NCBI GenBank assembly: GCA_020055645.1
Contig: CM034548.1
Coordinates: forward strand, 43,702,296 to 43,766,295
From: Tomocerus qinae
Lineage: Eukaryota > Arthropoda > Collembola > Entomobryomorpha > Tomoceridae
Length of the DNA: 64,000 bases
Direction of reading: 5' to 3'
The notes beneath the pieces are model-generated. The model saw nothing but the letters and a program-made list of their open reading frames with translations, was not told the DNA's origin and ran no database searches. The position numbers were made by a program, and so were the translations under genes. This document shows positions 1-12,394 of this stretch, one piece after another. Numbering within the stretch: position 1 is the stretch's first letter; each line of letters opens with the position of its first letter.

Positions 1-3000
1 AGCGTGAGTGCGGGTTGAGATAGAGTAGAACTTTGTAATCTTCGTTCTCTGAAAAGCAGTAGGCAAGTGATGCATTGCAAATGTTTTCTTAACTCCGCTG
101 TGCCATATCTAATTGTGTTTTCAGGATAAAAACAGCACCTGAGTCCTGAGTTTAACCAAACCTGCCTAGAGCAGAGCACACTATCTTTTTCATATATTGT
201 ACAGTTATATAATTTGAGAAAACTGCGGTCCGTACAGGTTACAAGCCACAGCTGTTAAAAGTTTGCTTTTTTCTCAAACTTGATTTATGGATTTCCTACA
301 CAAATAGTTAGCTACTCGCAACTAGATTATATCACAAATTCTCCTCAAAGCCGATAGCCAGAACACCGAATACCACCACGCGGCTATTACTATTAGGCTG
401 TAATCGAAAGGTAGCCTGTAGTTATGTTTAAATTAGTTTGAGACGATGTGGAATCTGCTAACCAAACTTTATGTTTATTTTTCTAAATACATAGGTTAGA
501 TGTAAAAATGGCTTAAGAGCTAAGTCGGCGCATGCTTTTCATAAAATCTAACTAAACCGGAGAGTAATATAATGTGCAACTACCTATACTCTAATAATTT
601 ACGGTTAGGATCCCACAGTTCACATTTCTACAATTTTTATATCTAACTAACCTTTTTCATTTAACTGGAAAGCTTCTTTCATATAGTCCTATCTCCACCT
701 ACTATAAGTCTTATCGTGAATATTTGATATCTTTAGACCTACGTACAGATGCTCAAAGATTCTGTGGCATAATCCTTAGAATCAACTTTCATACTATCGG
801 TATACAATACTAAGTACTATATCTAATAAGGTCTCAAGTAGTTTACTTATTATTTCAGATTTCAGTATCTGCACCCACATCTGCCCGAAAGTTAATTTAA
901 ACCTTGTGTTTATGTCAGCATAGACAAAGTGTTAGTTTAAAATAATGCGTGTATGCCTGGTGTGGTGTTTAAATCAAATCTGTGAAAAAGTCAAATTGCA
1001 TGGGTTGATATGTGTAGCTTGTACCTTTGGGAGGTGAATAACATATTTGTGAAATATTTTAAAATGAATTAATGTCATTCACTTTCTTTCACAAATCTCA
1101 TTACTCATTACTATCATCATAAAACCATATAACCATATTTTCTGTCGCAGATGCTTATTATGACTTTTATTTTTCCATGCAGCTATAATATGCTAGTAAT
1201 TCCCTTCACATCCATTTATCTATTTAGTACCAACTACCTCATTTACCACTCCACTGTTTTTATATTATAAAACGCCGCTGTCCGTGTGATTACAACTTTT
1301 AATTCATCTAACGCTTGTTTGGATTTTTCTATTTGCATTTTACATCATAATCAAGATCAAAACAACATTCAGAACTTGCTAATAAGTATAATATGCTAAA
1401 AAGGGTTGGAAATAAATAGATATTTGAAATATTTCGCCCCTACTTTCCATGGTACGAACAAAATATCTATAGTGCATGGCTTTTACTTTTTGACGCCGAA
1501 AAATCTCTTTAAATATATCAAATGCACACTTGTATGCACATGTGTTGAATTTATTTGAAACATGTCATTAATTTCATTAATGATTTTATATTCCAAGAAA
1601 AGACCATTGAAATATGATTAATTGTCATGTCTGGTATAAATGGACGCTAGTACTTCTCATTAAGGGAGGAAATAAAGTCGGTTTACGAGAATTGTAGCAA
1701 TAGTGACGAATATAAGTGCATTCTATGAGTCAAAATACGATGTGTTGATGTGTAATAAACAAATCTCAGAAACATAATAGAATTCTACCTTATTTTTCAA
1801 TACGTCATAATAACTTGTATTCTATTGTCAGTATTTAATTCCTATGAATCTTTCCTAGGAAATTTTATTTTCACTACTTTCCCCAGTATTGTAGCTATTA
1901 AAATCAATTCAACCGAAACACTAAAACTCCTACGTATGGTTTCGATTGCTGAGTCAATAGACAGAATTGTTAGTAATAAAAATACAAATGGTCGAGTGCA
2001 GACTACATAGCGAGATGAACGGGTGAAATAATACACGTAAATCTTATATAAGCATCTGGGATATCTTTATGTACATCCTTTCATATTATGTGGACGTCTT
2101 TATATCTATCTATATTTATTATGATTTCGTACCTTTTCACCTTATGCCGGATAGCATTTACCTAGTATTGTATTATATCTGTATTTGTGGTTCTGGTTAC
2201 CTATGCCAATTTCCGCACAAGCATCATTTCCGAGAAAAGAGAATACAACAAACCTATTTATATTCAGAAAATTTGTTAGAAAATGAATCATTCAGTCAGA
2301 GTAAGAGTAATTTGGTATTGTCCTATATCATTGTTCGCAGAATGTAACAATAAGAAAAAACAAACACATGCATAACTAACGGAGATAATTGGGCTATAAA
2401 AGTGACATATGGTAGAAAATCAATTAACAGAAATTGTTTTTCTCATTAACAATTACATATCGTTTAAATGCTCCTACTTTGCTTTGTTCTGTTTAATTTT
2501 TTAGAAGTCTGGAAATGAACAGTAATTAAACGAGGGAAATAATGGGAGAGGCAAGCAATGTTTCTAATTTTTTAGTGAGGAAGTCTATTGCGGGCAAAAT
2601 AGAGTATTTTTCAGTAAAAGAAAGAGAAGAAGATTCTTTTTGTTCCGGAAACGTGAGAATGAGTGATGAAACTGAGGCTTGAGTGATAGTGATGAGAAAT
2701 GCTATCGGAATAGAATCAGCAAAAAGAAAACAGTTGTTATAGAAAAGTGAAGTAAAGTTTACATTTGAGTCGACGAGAGCTATAGCGGGATGAGCCTCTT
2801 CGAATTTTTTGTTTTGTTGCCATCCTCCTTAATGCAGCTCCAGGATTGCCGCCGTTTCTTAAGTCAATTTGGCAATCAGTGCACTCTTCCTCATCCTCTT
2901 CTTGATAATTCAAAGACATTAAAGGCACACTGTGGAGGACACTGCCACACTTCATGAAACGACCAAGAAATTCAACAATTAAAAGTCGCAGTTAGTGTCA

Positions 3001-6000
3001 ATTTTTCAATTACACGAGTTTTCCCCGGTTCGAAAAAAATGTTTACACGACAAGTTTAATGTAATCCGGAGTGACGAAATATAAGCGTTGGAGTGAGTTT
3101 CTCAACTACTGAAAAAGCAGCGAATGCAGGGAATAGTATTCTTGAAACAATTTTAAAATTAACAATACGTGTAAACGGTGGGAACTAAAAAATGAATTCC
3201 ATTGCTATGAAGTTTCTCACTTTGTCTGGCACGAACATAAATAAAAATAAGAATGTCTCGCTGCCTATAGGGAGTTGACTTGGCTTGAGTCAATGCACAA
3301 TTCCATCCACCGACTGTTTTCTTGCGTCTCAGTCAGTTGAGATCAAAATAATGAATGGAAACTATTACTAACAATAAGCAACTCGTCGTGTTTCTCTAGA
3401 TGTGATGTGATGTGTGATTCCGCCCAACTCCGATTCGGAACAAACTGAACAAAGTCTTTCTGCGACTCCTTCACTTGCACTTGCTTTCAGACCAGCCAGA
3501 CGTAGCTTAACGTAAAGCTACCTCACACAATCAGTTAACATATTGCGAAGAGTGTATAGACTTCAAACGAATATGTTATGTCTTTTTGCCACACAGATTA
3601 CAACTCTGTGCATTGCGGATTCTGCATTATAACTATAGCATTAAATGAGGAGGAGATCTGCAATACAGCCCAAGACATGCTCTCTTCCTAATCTACACTT
3701 CTTCATAGCAAAAACAGGACTTTTCATGATCAAGGCAACTAGAATTATACTTTCAAATCCCTTCCTTCTTTTTTTAAATACTAAAATGCTATTTATTCAT
3801 CCATGAATACAATCAAAGACAAATAAACATTTAAATTGAGAATCGTAGAGCAAGGAAGTTATTTCCATTTGCCAGTTTACAATAACACTCCCGGTTTCAA
3901 AGAATCTTTTAAGTAATTTAATTTACAACTTAATTTTTATTTATAATTTTGCAACTTTTTTTGTTGGCATGCCTCAAAATTGAAAAAAATAAGTATGAAA
4001 TGAGGGCTGCGCGCAAGACCTTTCATATGAACGATGAACGTTTTAAATTCCATATAGAATAAAGAAAAGGGTTGTCACGATGCACACAGTAATAATGAAA
4101 GTATAAAATAGGGCAAATGAACGAGAAATAAATATTATCTTTTCTAGACATCAAAGTAAATTAACTTTCTTAGCTTAAGTAATCAAGTAGTATTTTATTG
4201 CTGGGTGGGTAGTTCCTTTAAATCGGAGATTTTTATTGCCGTTTATCCAAATTCCTAGAATAACCATCCAAGTTCACATTAAATTATGGAATAAGAGTTC
4301 AATCTGTTCCAAAAAATAATTTCAAGAATGATATCTTTAAATAAATATCTACCATTTATTGTTTATATTTGAAATTCGGAAATTCAACGCTCCTGTATTT
4401 GATTGCCAGTCTTAAAGCTGATTTAATTAATAGATTGCTCCAGATTTTTAATATAACTATGATCAGATATACAGTAAGACTTTATTTTCAGAGTCTGTAA
4501 ATGCGGGTGGCTTTGAGCAGGACTAATAGAATTGTTAACTGATTATGAGAGTGCAGGGAAGTCAGTTGTCAGAAGGCTGATTGCAGATCTGACAGGGAAA
4601 TAAAGCACTAACTCTTCTTCCTAGTATATTGTATATCTCTAAAAGCTTTTGAATAAGAAGGCTTTGACAGAAGAATTTGGCACAGCAAGGCCATTCGGGC
4701 ATTCCGACTCCGATCTAGGAGTAATCTCATCTTAGCGACTCTCTCATTCTTACTTTCCTATACAGCATCATAATATTACAAGCAAATAGAGCTAAAAGAT
4801 AGAGCAGAAGAACAATTATATTATTCTAGTATTTGCCTATTGTCTATAAGTTTACTCTGCAGATACATATAAAAAATAAACATGAAAGTGCAAAACGCTA
4901 TTATGTGCAGGGTTAAGCTATTGTCTGATTACATTTGTAGTCTTTATCTCGCATGGAAAATGATACTGTTATTATATATCTTATACTTATGAGAATATCT
5001 GTATCAACCTACTTAGAATATAGATCTCCGCATTGTGTCATGTTCCCGTGACCTAGTGATGACTGCGAAAAATGTTCTGCAACTATTCATTACCTCAATA
5101 TACACAATAAGATTTATGTCTTTCAGAACCAAAAAGTTCACAAGTAGCAAACTGAAAGATCTACTTGCTACTAATATAGGCAGGTATTTATAGGTATACT
5201 GATTAGTTGCAGACTCATAAACGAATCTTAAGCAACATTTTTAATAAAATCCTTTAGACTGAATCCCTGTCGCGTAAAATAATTCCCGAACAAAAATTTT
5301 CTTTGACGATTTCCATGGAAAAGTTCTAAAAGCTTTTCTATAAAAACGATCAAATCATTGTCAGATATCATGCAGTTCTTTTTTGAGCAAAAAATAGGGC
5401 AGTGAGTGACTGTCACAAAACACAATTTTCTTTCACCCGTTTCCGCTATATAAAAATAGCATTACTGCACATGGATCGACGCCTCTGAGAAAGATTTATC
5501 AAGTGAAAAATACAAAAAGTCAACTAAATCTTTTCCAATCTCCGTAAACGAAAGAAGAAGCGTGACATGTGCATTACTATGTACATTTAGTGTGTGTCTC
5601 TCTTAAGATCTACACCTATAAGTGTTGCTGGTTCAAATTCCGACGATAATACAAAACCTTTGAAAAATGGAATTGAAGAGCATTGGGCGGAAATCATTGC
5701 CTTTTCTAAATGCACTATGAACAAAAGTAATGCTGATAGGTTCTTGGTATTCGTGCAGAGACACAATCTTGAGACACAATGCTCTCATTCCATACAGCAA
5801 AGAAAGGAAGGTGTGATATTACAATCACACGTCAGATTGCCATTGCGATATTAGAAAATTAATGTTTAAAGTGGTGAATAATCCTCTAAAAATACCACAA
5901 AATTGATGGGGTTGTTCTAAAACAAACGACAAACAATAAGATGAAGATTGTCGGATTCAAGAGCCCTCGCCCGTTGCGCATAGTCACAACAGTTAAAGCA

Positions 6001-6480
6001 TTACAGTAAAAGTTTATTATATTTAAACTCATTATTTCATGGTTCAGCGATAATAATTTGTGCAATTTGACAATATACTTATTCATGCAAATAAATTAAG
6101 AAAAGCACCTACTGTTTTGGCCTTTCACAAAGATTTGAAGAATAAAGAGTCATTGTGGTTGGTTAATCATTTTCAAGTATGGTGAATTCAAAATACATAG
6201 CATAATCCATTATCATATTAAACTTGTAAGTTGGAATGAAATAGAACTTTGTGAGTCAAGTCAAGGAACAGTTTTCATGTCCTATCTTAACTAATAAGAA
6301 ATAATTTAATAAGTCATTAATTAGCATTACGATGGTTTAGAGTTAAAGACTTGTGTATACAGATCAGATAAGACATAACATAAAAATGGTTACAACATCT
6401 TAACATAAACATTCCCTAAAATTGTGGTCGTATTTAGATTATGCATTGGATTGAGAATTCAAAAGGATTGTTTACGTGGT
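1..6480. other. Non-coding AT-rich stretch, no gene recognised
   Basis: I see no recognisable gene or clear mobile-element boundary in this stretch. Open frames are short and lack recognisable domains. Two weak exceptions are treated under findings or rejections: a 72-codon minus-strand frame at 2737-2955, with an acidic patch followed by a basic one, and an 86-codon plus-strand frame at 5594-5854. The segment around 2.5-3.5 kb is somewhat less AT-rich than its surroundings. Degraded transposon sequence may be present but cannot be delimited by eye. Confidence 0.5.
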
Positions 6481-6492
6481 GAGAAAGTTGTC

Positions 6493-6943
6493 GAGTGTGC
6501 CGTAAATGCCGCATGCCGTAAATGCCGCATGCCGTAAATGCCGCATGCCGTAAATGCCGCATGCCGTAAATGCCGCATGCCGTAAATGCCGCATGCCGTA
6601 AATGCCGTAAATTGAATTTACGGCATGCCGCCAAATGCCGTAAATTATTTTTGATGTTTTCAGCTGTTTTTTGTTAAATTGATGTGGAAAAAGATAATAA
6701 GAACACTAAAAGTGCTTTTATACACTAATATTGTGTATTAGCATTATTATATGCCACTTTTAGTGGCTGATGAAAAGTGAAAACTCATTTTATAACTTAT
6801 GAGAGATTTCCTTTATTATAAAATGATCGAAATTATATTTTTTGTGCTTCAATTAGTTGAATATTACCATTCAACTGTCTATACCGTGTCTTATGTATTT
6901 TACGACATGCGGCATCTGAAAATAATTTACGGCATGCCGACTT
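6493..6943. mobile_element. MITE-like element with ATGCCGTAAATGCCGC word array
   Basis: The left part is a tandem array of a 16-bp unit, gccgtaaatgccgcat, with six full copies and a partial from 6499 to about 6612. The same word then appears inverted at about 6613-6643 and again inverted near the right end (about 6904-6941, including ttacggcatgccgac). The two ends are therefore inverted relative to each other around an AT-rich core of roughly 250 bp. The left end, gAGTGTGCCG, differs by one base from the CAGTGT ends of the elements at 13302 and 46446. A GGTGAG hexamer flanks both sides (6478-6483 and 6955-6960) but is not adjacent to matching ends, so the exact boundaries and target duplication are unresolved. 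Confidence 0.6.
6499..6612. repeat. 16-bp tandem repeat, about 7 copies
   Basis: Six perfect consecutive copies of gccgtaaatgccgcat plus a seventh partial copy that ends in a variant (gccgtaaatt). The unit is itself partly palindromic around GCATGC. It forms the left arm of the element described at 6493-6943. Confidence 0.9.
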
Positions 6944-8549
6944 TATACTCTGAGGGTGAGCGAACTTCATTTTCAAAAAACCCTTGTTCCGTAAAACTAT
7001 TATTTTTTCCCACTTTAAATATTATGGAATAGTTAATGCTTTAAGAACCTAATTTTGTTGTAAGAAGATGATTTCAGAATTTGAAATTCCGGCTGCAAGG
7101 ACCTGCAAAGGGGAGTTTTGATGGCTGAGGAAGCTCATAATTATGTACTATGTACCTACATGTAACTACAAATCAAATTTGGTTAACTAGAAACCCTTGT
7201 TAAAATGTTCTTATTAGCCAGGAATTTGAAACCCTTTATTACCATTTCCGCATGATAGAGTCGTGAAGGGAATAATAATTCATTTTATTGTAGTAAGTGC
7301 GATATTTTGTACATATTTTGTACTCAATGCCAAGGTCTGGAAGCCGGTCAGATGAAAAATTGTGTCTTTTAAAATCATGTCATAAAGATGCGCCCACTCT
7401 CACTGCAAAAGACAAGTCCTCGATACGCAACGCCCAAAAATTCGGTAAACTATAAAAAACATGTTGATTTTAAAATTACAGAAAATGTCAAACGTTTAAT
7501 GTATAACACGAAAATGTAATAAAATTAAATACGAGCATTATTGCAAACAGACAAAACCTACCATCTGCATCTACAGAAAGTGTGTTAGAAAAATGCTGAA
7601 ATATGTAATAGCTGTTTTGAAACATAAAGAGTAGACTCATTAGTCCGGAATTTCAAAAACGGCTTTTTATATTGCAAATAGATTACTGCAGTATATTATT
7701 ATTAAGTAATGATGGCATTACTAAAAGGAATTCAGTTCGCTGATAGTGTGGAGTAAGGCAGGATACCAAATAGCCAATTTTGGTTACCTTTTAGTGGTTC
7801 ATGTTTATTGCAAAAGTACTTCGCAGCCTTGGAAGGAGATAAAAAAACATGCACCGAAATTCTGTTCCTATAACATCCAAAAGTTTGACTATTTGAAAGC
7901 TAAGGAGACCATATCCGTCGACTTCTATAAAATGTTGGCAAAGGAAACTTAAATACATGGTATACTCTCTTTCATTAAACTGAATGCATAAACAAAGCGT
8001 TTTTCATCTATTCGTCCTTCTGCAGCCTTTTAACTCTGTTGAACGTCAACCAATACAATCAGATAAGATGTTATGCGACTTGAATCCCTTGATTGTACAT
8101 AAAATTAAAATGGCTATAATATATACACTGTTTGGTTATGTTTAGTGGAAGTAAACTGCAAAATTCTAAGAGTCAAGATAGCAGATGTTGCCGACACGTG
8201 CAAAAAATTACACAAAAACACATTGCATTAGGCTTCGTCTTTGATAATTTATAACATAATCAGCTCATTTTATGGAAAGACCACTTTCTTATCTCAAAAC
8301 ATACCTTCCGGATTTTATTTGAAAAATTCTCCATACAGTCGATTCAAGAAACATGCGTTGGCTTTGGTCACCTTCCCACATTTCATGTTTCAATGACGCT
8401 GAATGAAGTCAAAATTTTTAGGACCCTTATTAAGGCTTTCAACACCAATTATTGTGCCAAAAGTATGTATGTATACTATATTAATGCTGCTTTCAAATCC
8501 GTACTATAGTACAATTTTTATTTTCAAATTTTATAAAAAAGGTCGGACG
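6944..8549. other. No gene recognised
   Basis: AT-rich sequence with only short open frames. The longest plus-strand frame (7746-7952, 68 codons) shows no recognisable motif and has no plausible splice context. No inverted or tandem repeat was noticed. Confidence 0.5.
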
Positions 8550-9532
8550 AGTAGGGGAGACTGGGGATAGTGTACGAATGGGTATAGTGTACGAAGTTAA
8601 GAATTTTCATGGAATCCTTGACTTTTTATGACGGCAAAAATTTCAAAATTTGAAGTATGTTTTTGAGGGCTTGTTAACAAAAAATTGTTAATTTCGGGTT
8701 CATACTGCGTTTTCTAAAAATAAAATTAACTTTCCTGATGCCAAAAATACCCAAAAGTAAACTTTCGCCGCTTTACAAAATTTTGCACAGAGACCTTTTT
8801 AAACATAATTAAGCAGTACGAATTTTCTGACGCAGAGAATAAGCTGTCATAAATGATACCCGATGCTGTTTGGGACTATCATTTCGGAAGTTTTTTGAAG
8901 AAAAATATTTAGGACGAAAAAGCCATGATGGGGATAGTGTACGAGAATTTAAATGGGTATAGTGTACGAACATTTGGATGACCACTTTTGGCCAATACCA
9001 TTTATTTTCCAGCCATACGTAATGTGGTAAGAATCATTGAATGCTCTCCATTAATTACATAGGATACATCAGTAAATATTTTTCCAATTACTCGATTGTT
9101 GTTCATGGACCATAGAAAATGCATATTAAAATCCCTCATTTGATGAATCTGGGAAAAATAATTTTAGAAAAATAACGATCATTACGGTGATCATGAAATA
9201 TTAAAGATTTCATAATCAGCATCCGTGACAGCATCCTAAGAAATTTAACCGCTAGATTTGGGAAGAGAACATGGAATAACAACATTCGTACACCATCCCC
9301 AAGGTATTCGTACACTATACCCAGTACTGGGTATAGTGTACGAAAAAAGTGGCATCTATAAAATAAATTTTGGTAGTTTTGATAGTGATTCAAATTATAT
9401 GTAAAAATAGGGTAACTGTGCTAGGTATGTAGACATTTCATTCAAATAATGAAATCAGTTTATATCCCTCATCGTGATTTTGTAGAGCCGTCTAAACAAA
9501 AAGTTCGTACACTATCCCCAGTCTCCCCTACT
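8550..9532. mobile_element. 0.98-kb TA-flanked DNA transposon/MITE with 29-bp perfect TIRs
   Basis: Bases 8550-8578 are the exact reverse complement of 9504-9532 (29/29). If the terminus is taken as GGGGAGACTGGGG, the element is flanked by TA on both sides, as expected for a Tc1/mariner-type target duplication. There is no transposase-length open frame, so the copy is non-autonomous. The word GGGTATAGTGTACGAA or a one- or two-base variant occurs about eight times: forward near 8565, 8580, 8931, 8955 and 9329, and reversed near 9285, 9307 and 9504. Bases 9307-9344 form a perfect 38-bp palindrome of two such words around AGTACT. The superfamily assignment is inferred only from the TA. Confidence 0.85.
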
Positions 9533-9533
9533 A

Positions 9534-10215
9534 TAGGCTCTTGTCCAATGGAAGGCTGAGGCGTGGGAGAATTCTACAATTGCAATATGGACATTATTCT
9601 TTTTTAGCATTTTTTGTGTCCATACCAGTCCATACCTGGCCTAGAAGTAAGTCACAATTTTGGCACTTATTCTATAGAAATGGAATACATGGTACTTGCT
9701 TTACTTGTAAGCATAGCAGGGAACAAAAAATGACCTTTTTTGACTTTTTTATAAAAAGCTAGAAGTAAGATTTTAAGAAGCCAGTACTTTTTTGCCTTTT
9801 TACCTTTTTGATGTAGCAGCGTGCCACATTTACTTCCAATGTACATTTAAATTAGGTAAAATAGGTAAAAAGGACTAATTTTTTAAAGAAGACTTAGCAC
9901 TTTTTACATTTTTGTACCTTGAAGCATAGTAAGCATTGTCTTATGTAAAAACACAAAAAATGCCTTTATCTCAGCATGATTTACACCCATTTGTAAGTAA
10001 AATGAACAAATTTTACTACAATCATCCTACATTACAAAAATAAGTAAACGTAGCGTAGATAGCAAATATAGTAGAGGTCAATTGTGAAAATAGATGGTAC
10101 TGAGTAGCCAAGTATGCAAGAGCAAGAATGTCCAAATTCCTAGGTTCAGGAAAGTTGCAAAAAATTGTTAAGAAATTTTTGGAGACATATTTTCCACGTG
10201 TAATAAACCATGTCA
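9534..10215. other. No gene recognised; T-rich and A-rich runs
   Basis: Contains several TTTTTGCCTTTTTACC-like pyrimidine runs around 9720-9910 and otherwise nothing I can identify. The segment adjoins the TA-flanked element and may be old repeat sequence, but no copy boundaries are visible. Confidence 0.4.
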
Positions 10216-10219
10216 AATG

Positions 10220-10560
10220 CATGTAAAATGTAGCGGAGATAATCAGGCGTTACGACGTTACATGACGCTTTTAAGTGCATTTTTCCAATGAACTTTGACC
10301 TTTTGATCCGCATGACTTGACCTTGACTTGACCTGACGAATAAAATTTCCAATGAACTATCTCATGATGTTCTACAATGTCGATGTCTAAAGTTATACCA
10401 ATTTTTTGTTTGTTTTTGAACCACACCCACAGGCAGGGGGTGTGTCCGATGTTACATATTCAGAAAGTTTAAACTGATTATCTCAAACCGTTCCTGAGTT
10501 ATGCGTTATAATAACAGACAGATGGAGAGACAGACAGACATTCCTATAAAGCAGCTCCAC
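10220..10560 (+). repeat. Interspersed repeat with TCTCAAACCGTTC...ACAGACAGA tail
   Basis: The block carries a TTGACCTTGACTTGACC-like run (about 10310-10335), a GGGGGTGTG hairpin-like segment (about 10421-10446), then TCTCAAACCGTTCCTGAGTTA and an ACAGACAGA tail (to about 10545). Related blocks occur at about 12905-13065 in the same orientation and as a short reversed remnant at about 20244-20300. The CAAACCGTTC...CAGACAGA arrangement is typical of an interspersed retroposon-like 3' end in invertebrate genomes; that class assignment is inference. Confidence 0.6.
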
Positions 10561-12027
10561 TACATAACATTATATTATTTCGGTCGTCAAATACATGATT
10601 TTTCAAATCATGATAAGAGAAGCATTGTAAGAAAGATGATTCTGTATGAAGTAAAATCCTTGTATCTGCAATCTGTATCTATGGAATATACATTATTCTT
10701 ATCAAGTACTATAATTATGAATGCACTTAATAGTATCTAGTCTCTCTGCCTAAAACTCTATGAAATCAAGATTATATTAAACCACATCAATAATTGATGT
10801 TCCACACATCATCGGCTTTTGTTGCAGGAGATAGAATTATAAGTAGTCCATTGTAGCAAACACACCTTCAATGTCATTAGGTATCATTATTTTGAAAACT
10901 CCTCCTATTGCATAAATTCATATTATATCTATTGATTATAATATCATGACTACGACGCCAAACATTATAGAACTGTATAAGTTCTTAGCATAGCTGTTGA
11001 AAGTAGTGGAGTGTACTGAATGTAGTAAGTAGTAACCATAGTATTTTCATGGACACTTTTCTGTAGGAAGTGGTAAAACTATTTGGCATTGAAGAAAGGC
11101 AGTCAAAGTCAGAATGAAGAGATGAAAAAGAATGAAAGCACACATACAAGACGTATCTGAAATTCAAGACCTAATTGTTTACGCAATCTTTTATTTTAGC
11201 CATAGTTTACATTATTGCTGCGGAAAGACAGGCGTCCGATAGTAAAACATTTTACGATAACAGATTACTCTTGATTCGACTAGACCTATATAATTCAATA
11301 GAATATTTCTATTTTTAGTTCGGCCGTCATGTCAGTCGTAAAAATTTACTTGTTAGTGACGACAGATAATATTGCGATCTTGAACGGAGTCAAAAGGCAT
11401 TTTAAGTATAAAGAATCTATTCAACTAGTCTTTGCGTGGTCTACCCATAAGACCGACTTCTTTTGTGATTTTCTTTAGCAGTCAGCATATATTTATTGAC
11501 GTTACAAGTTTTTATTCATATTCTGGGGCAGAACTAAACTAAATTTAATTGGTGATAAACAAGATTACAACATTTCTTCCCATTGACGGCGAAACAGGAG
11601 CATGACATGCATGCATATATCATTTCAAGTTATGCAATGGCTTCTAATTTCTATTATAGAGTCACCAAGGACGGGGGTGCTAGGGTGCTTATATATAAGC
11701 ACCCCCTAAACTTCCTAAAACACACTAGATGTTCTACATTTTCTTTAATAAAAAGTATTTTTATGCATAAGAAAATTCTTGTCACATGCTCATGCACCCT
11801 TCAAACTTGCGTGTTCTGGATATACCCTTAGTGTAACAAATAAATAAGATTTGGATTCAAAAATAGCTTTTTGCTCCACTAATGACTTCCATCATCAATT
11901 TTCAAAAACAATTTCAGCGATTGTACAGTTTTACCATTAGACATTCTAATCAGTTCAATCCGGCTATATAATTGTCCATGTCAGTAAAAAATGAAAATAT
12001 TGGCATGGTCGCAGTACTTAATACAAC
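10561..12027. other. No gene recognised; contains a 22-bp perfect palindrome
   Basis: Mostly unremarkable AT-rich DNA. Bases 11683-11704 are a perfect 22-bp palindrome (GGGTGCTTATA and its complement), set beside a second copy of its GGGGGTGC arm at 11673-11680, which suggests a collapsed foldback element. No open frame of interest. Confidence 0.45.
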
Positions 12028-12200
12028 CAGGCACATAACCAATGATTTGACCAAGTGGGAGCACACCAAAATATATTGGAAAAAATAAGACTTTTTCGCT
12101 TGAAGCAGTGAATCAGTTTTCTATTAGTAGCCATTTTTGACAAAAAAGTCTCTTTTTCTCAAGATTTAAGTTAAGGGTGACCCTCTAAATATATACACGA
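12028..12200 (+). mobile_element. Truncated CAGGCAC-ended hAT-like copy
   Basis: Begins CAGGCACATAACC and shares a collinear series of words with the better preserved copy at 13700: a CAAGTGGG segment, an ACCAAAATAT segment and an AAAATAAGAC segment, spaced as in that copy. No matching right end was found before 12.2 kb, so this copy looks 3'-truncated. CAGG termini and the partner's near-matching 8-bp flanks suggest a hAT-type element. Confidence 0.55.
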
Positions 12201-12394
12201 ATACATCATTATTTTTGTTAAACGACAAAAAATTAATAATGGTTAAATGTTAATTTGTGTGACACACATGTGGAACGTCCATGATTGATTCGAATTTATG
12301 TCTCTTATTGGAGAAAAGCCTTATGGGTTAAGTAGTTTGACAACACAGCTATGATTTGATTTTTGGTGCATTTCCCTTGCTTAATATTAATATA

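Noticed and set aside
5628-5640. tRNA/SINE B-box-like GGTTCAAATTCC
   Set aside because: No A box at the right distance and no cloverleaf arms around it.
5594-5854. 86-codon plus-strand frame
   Set aside because: Unrecognised sequence with no supporting promoter, splice sites or neighbouring exons. Possibly old transposon sequence but not supportable.
6499-6612. Possible CRISPR-like array
   Set aside because: Units are head-to-tail with no spacers, within a eukaryotic MITE.
6434-6634. 66-codon minus-strand frame with periodic peptide
   Set aside because: It is the translation of the 16-bp tandem array; the periodic protein is an artefact of a repeat, with no gene context.
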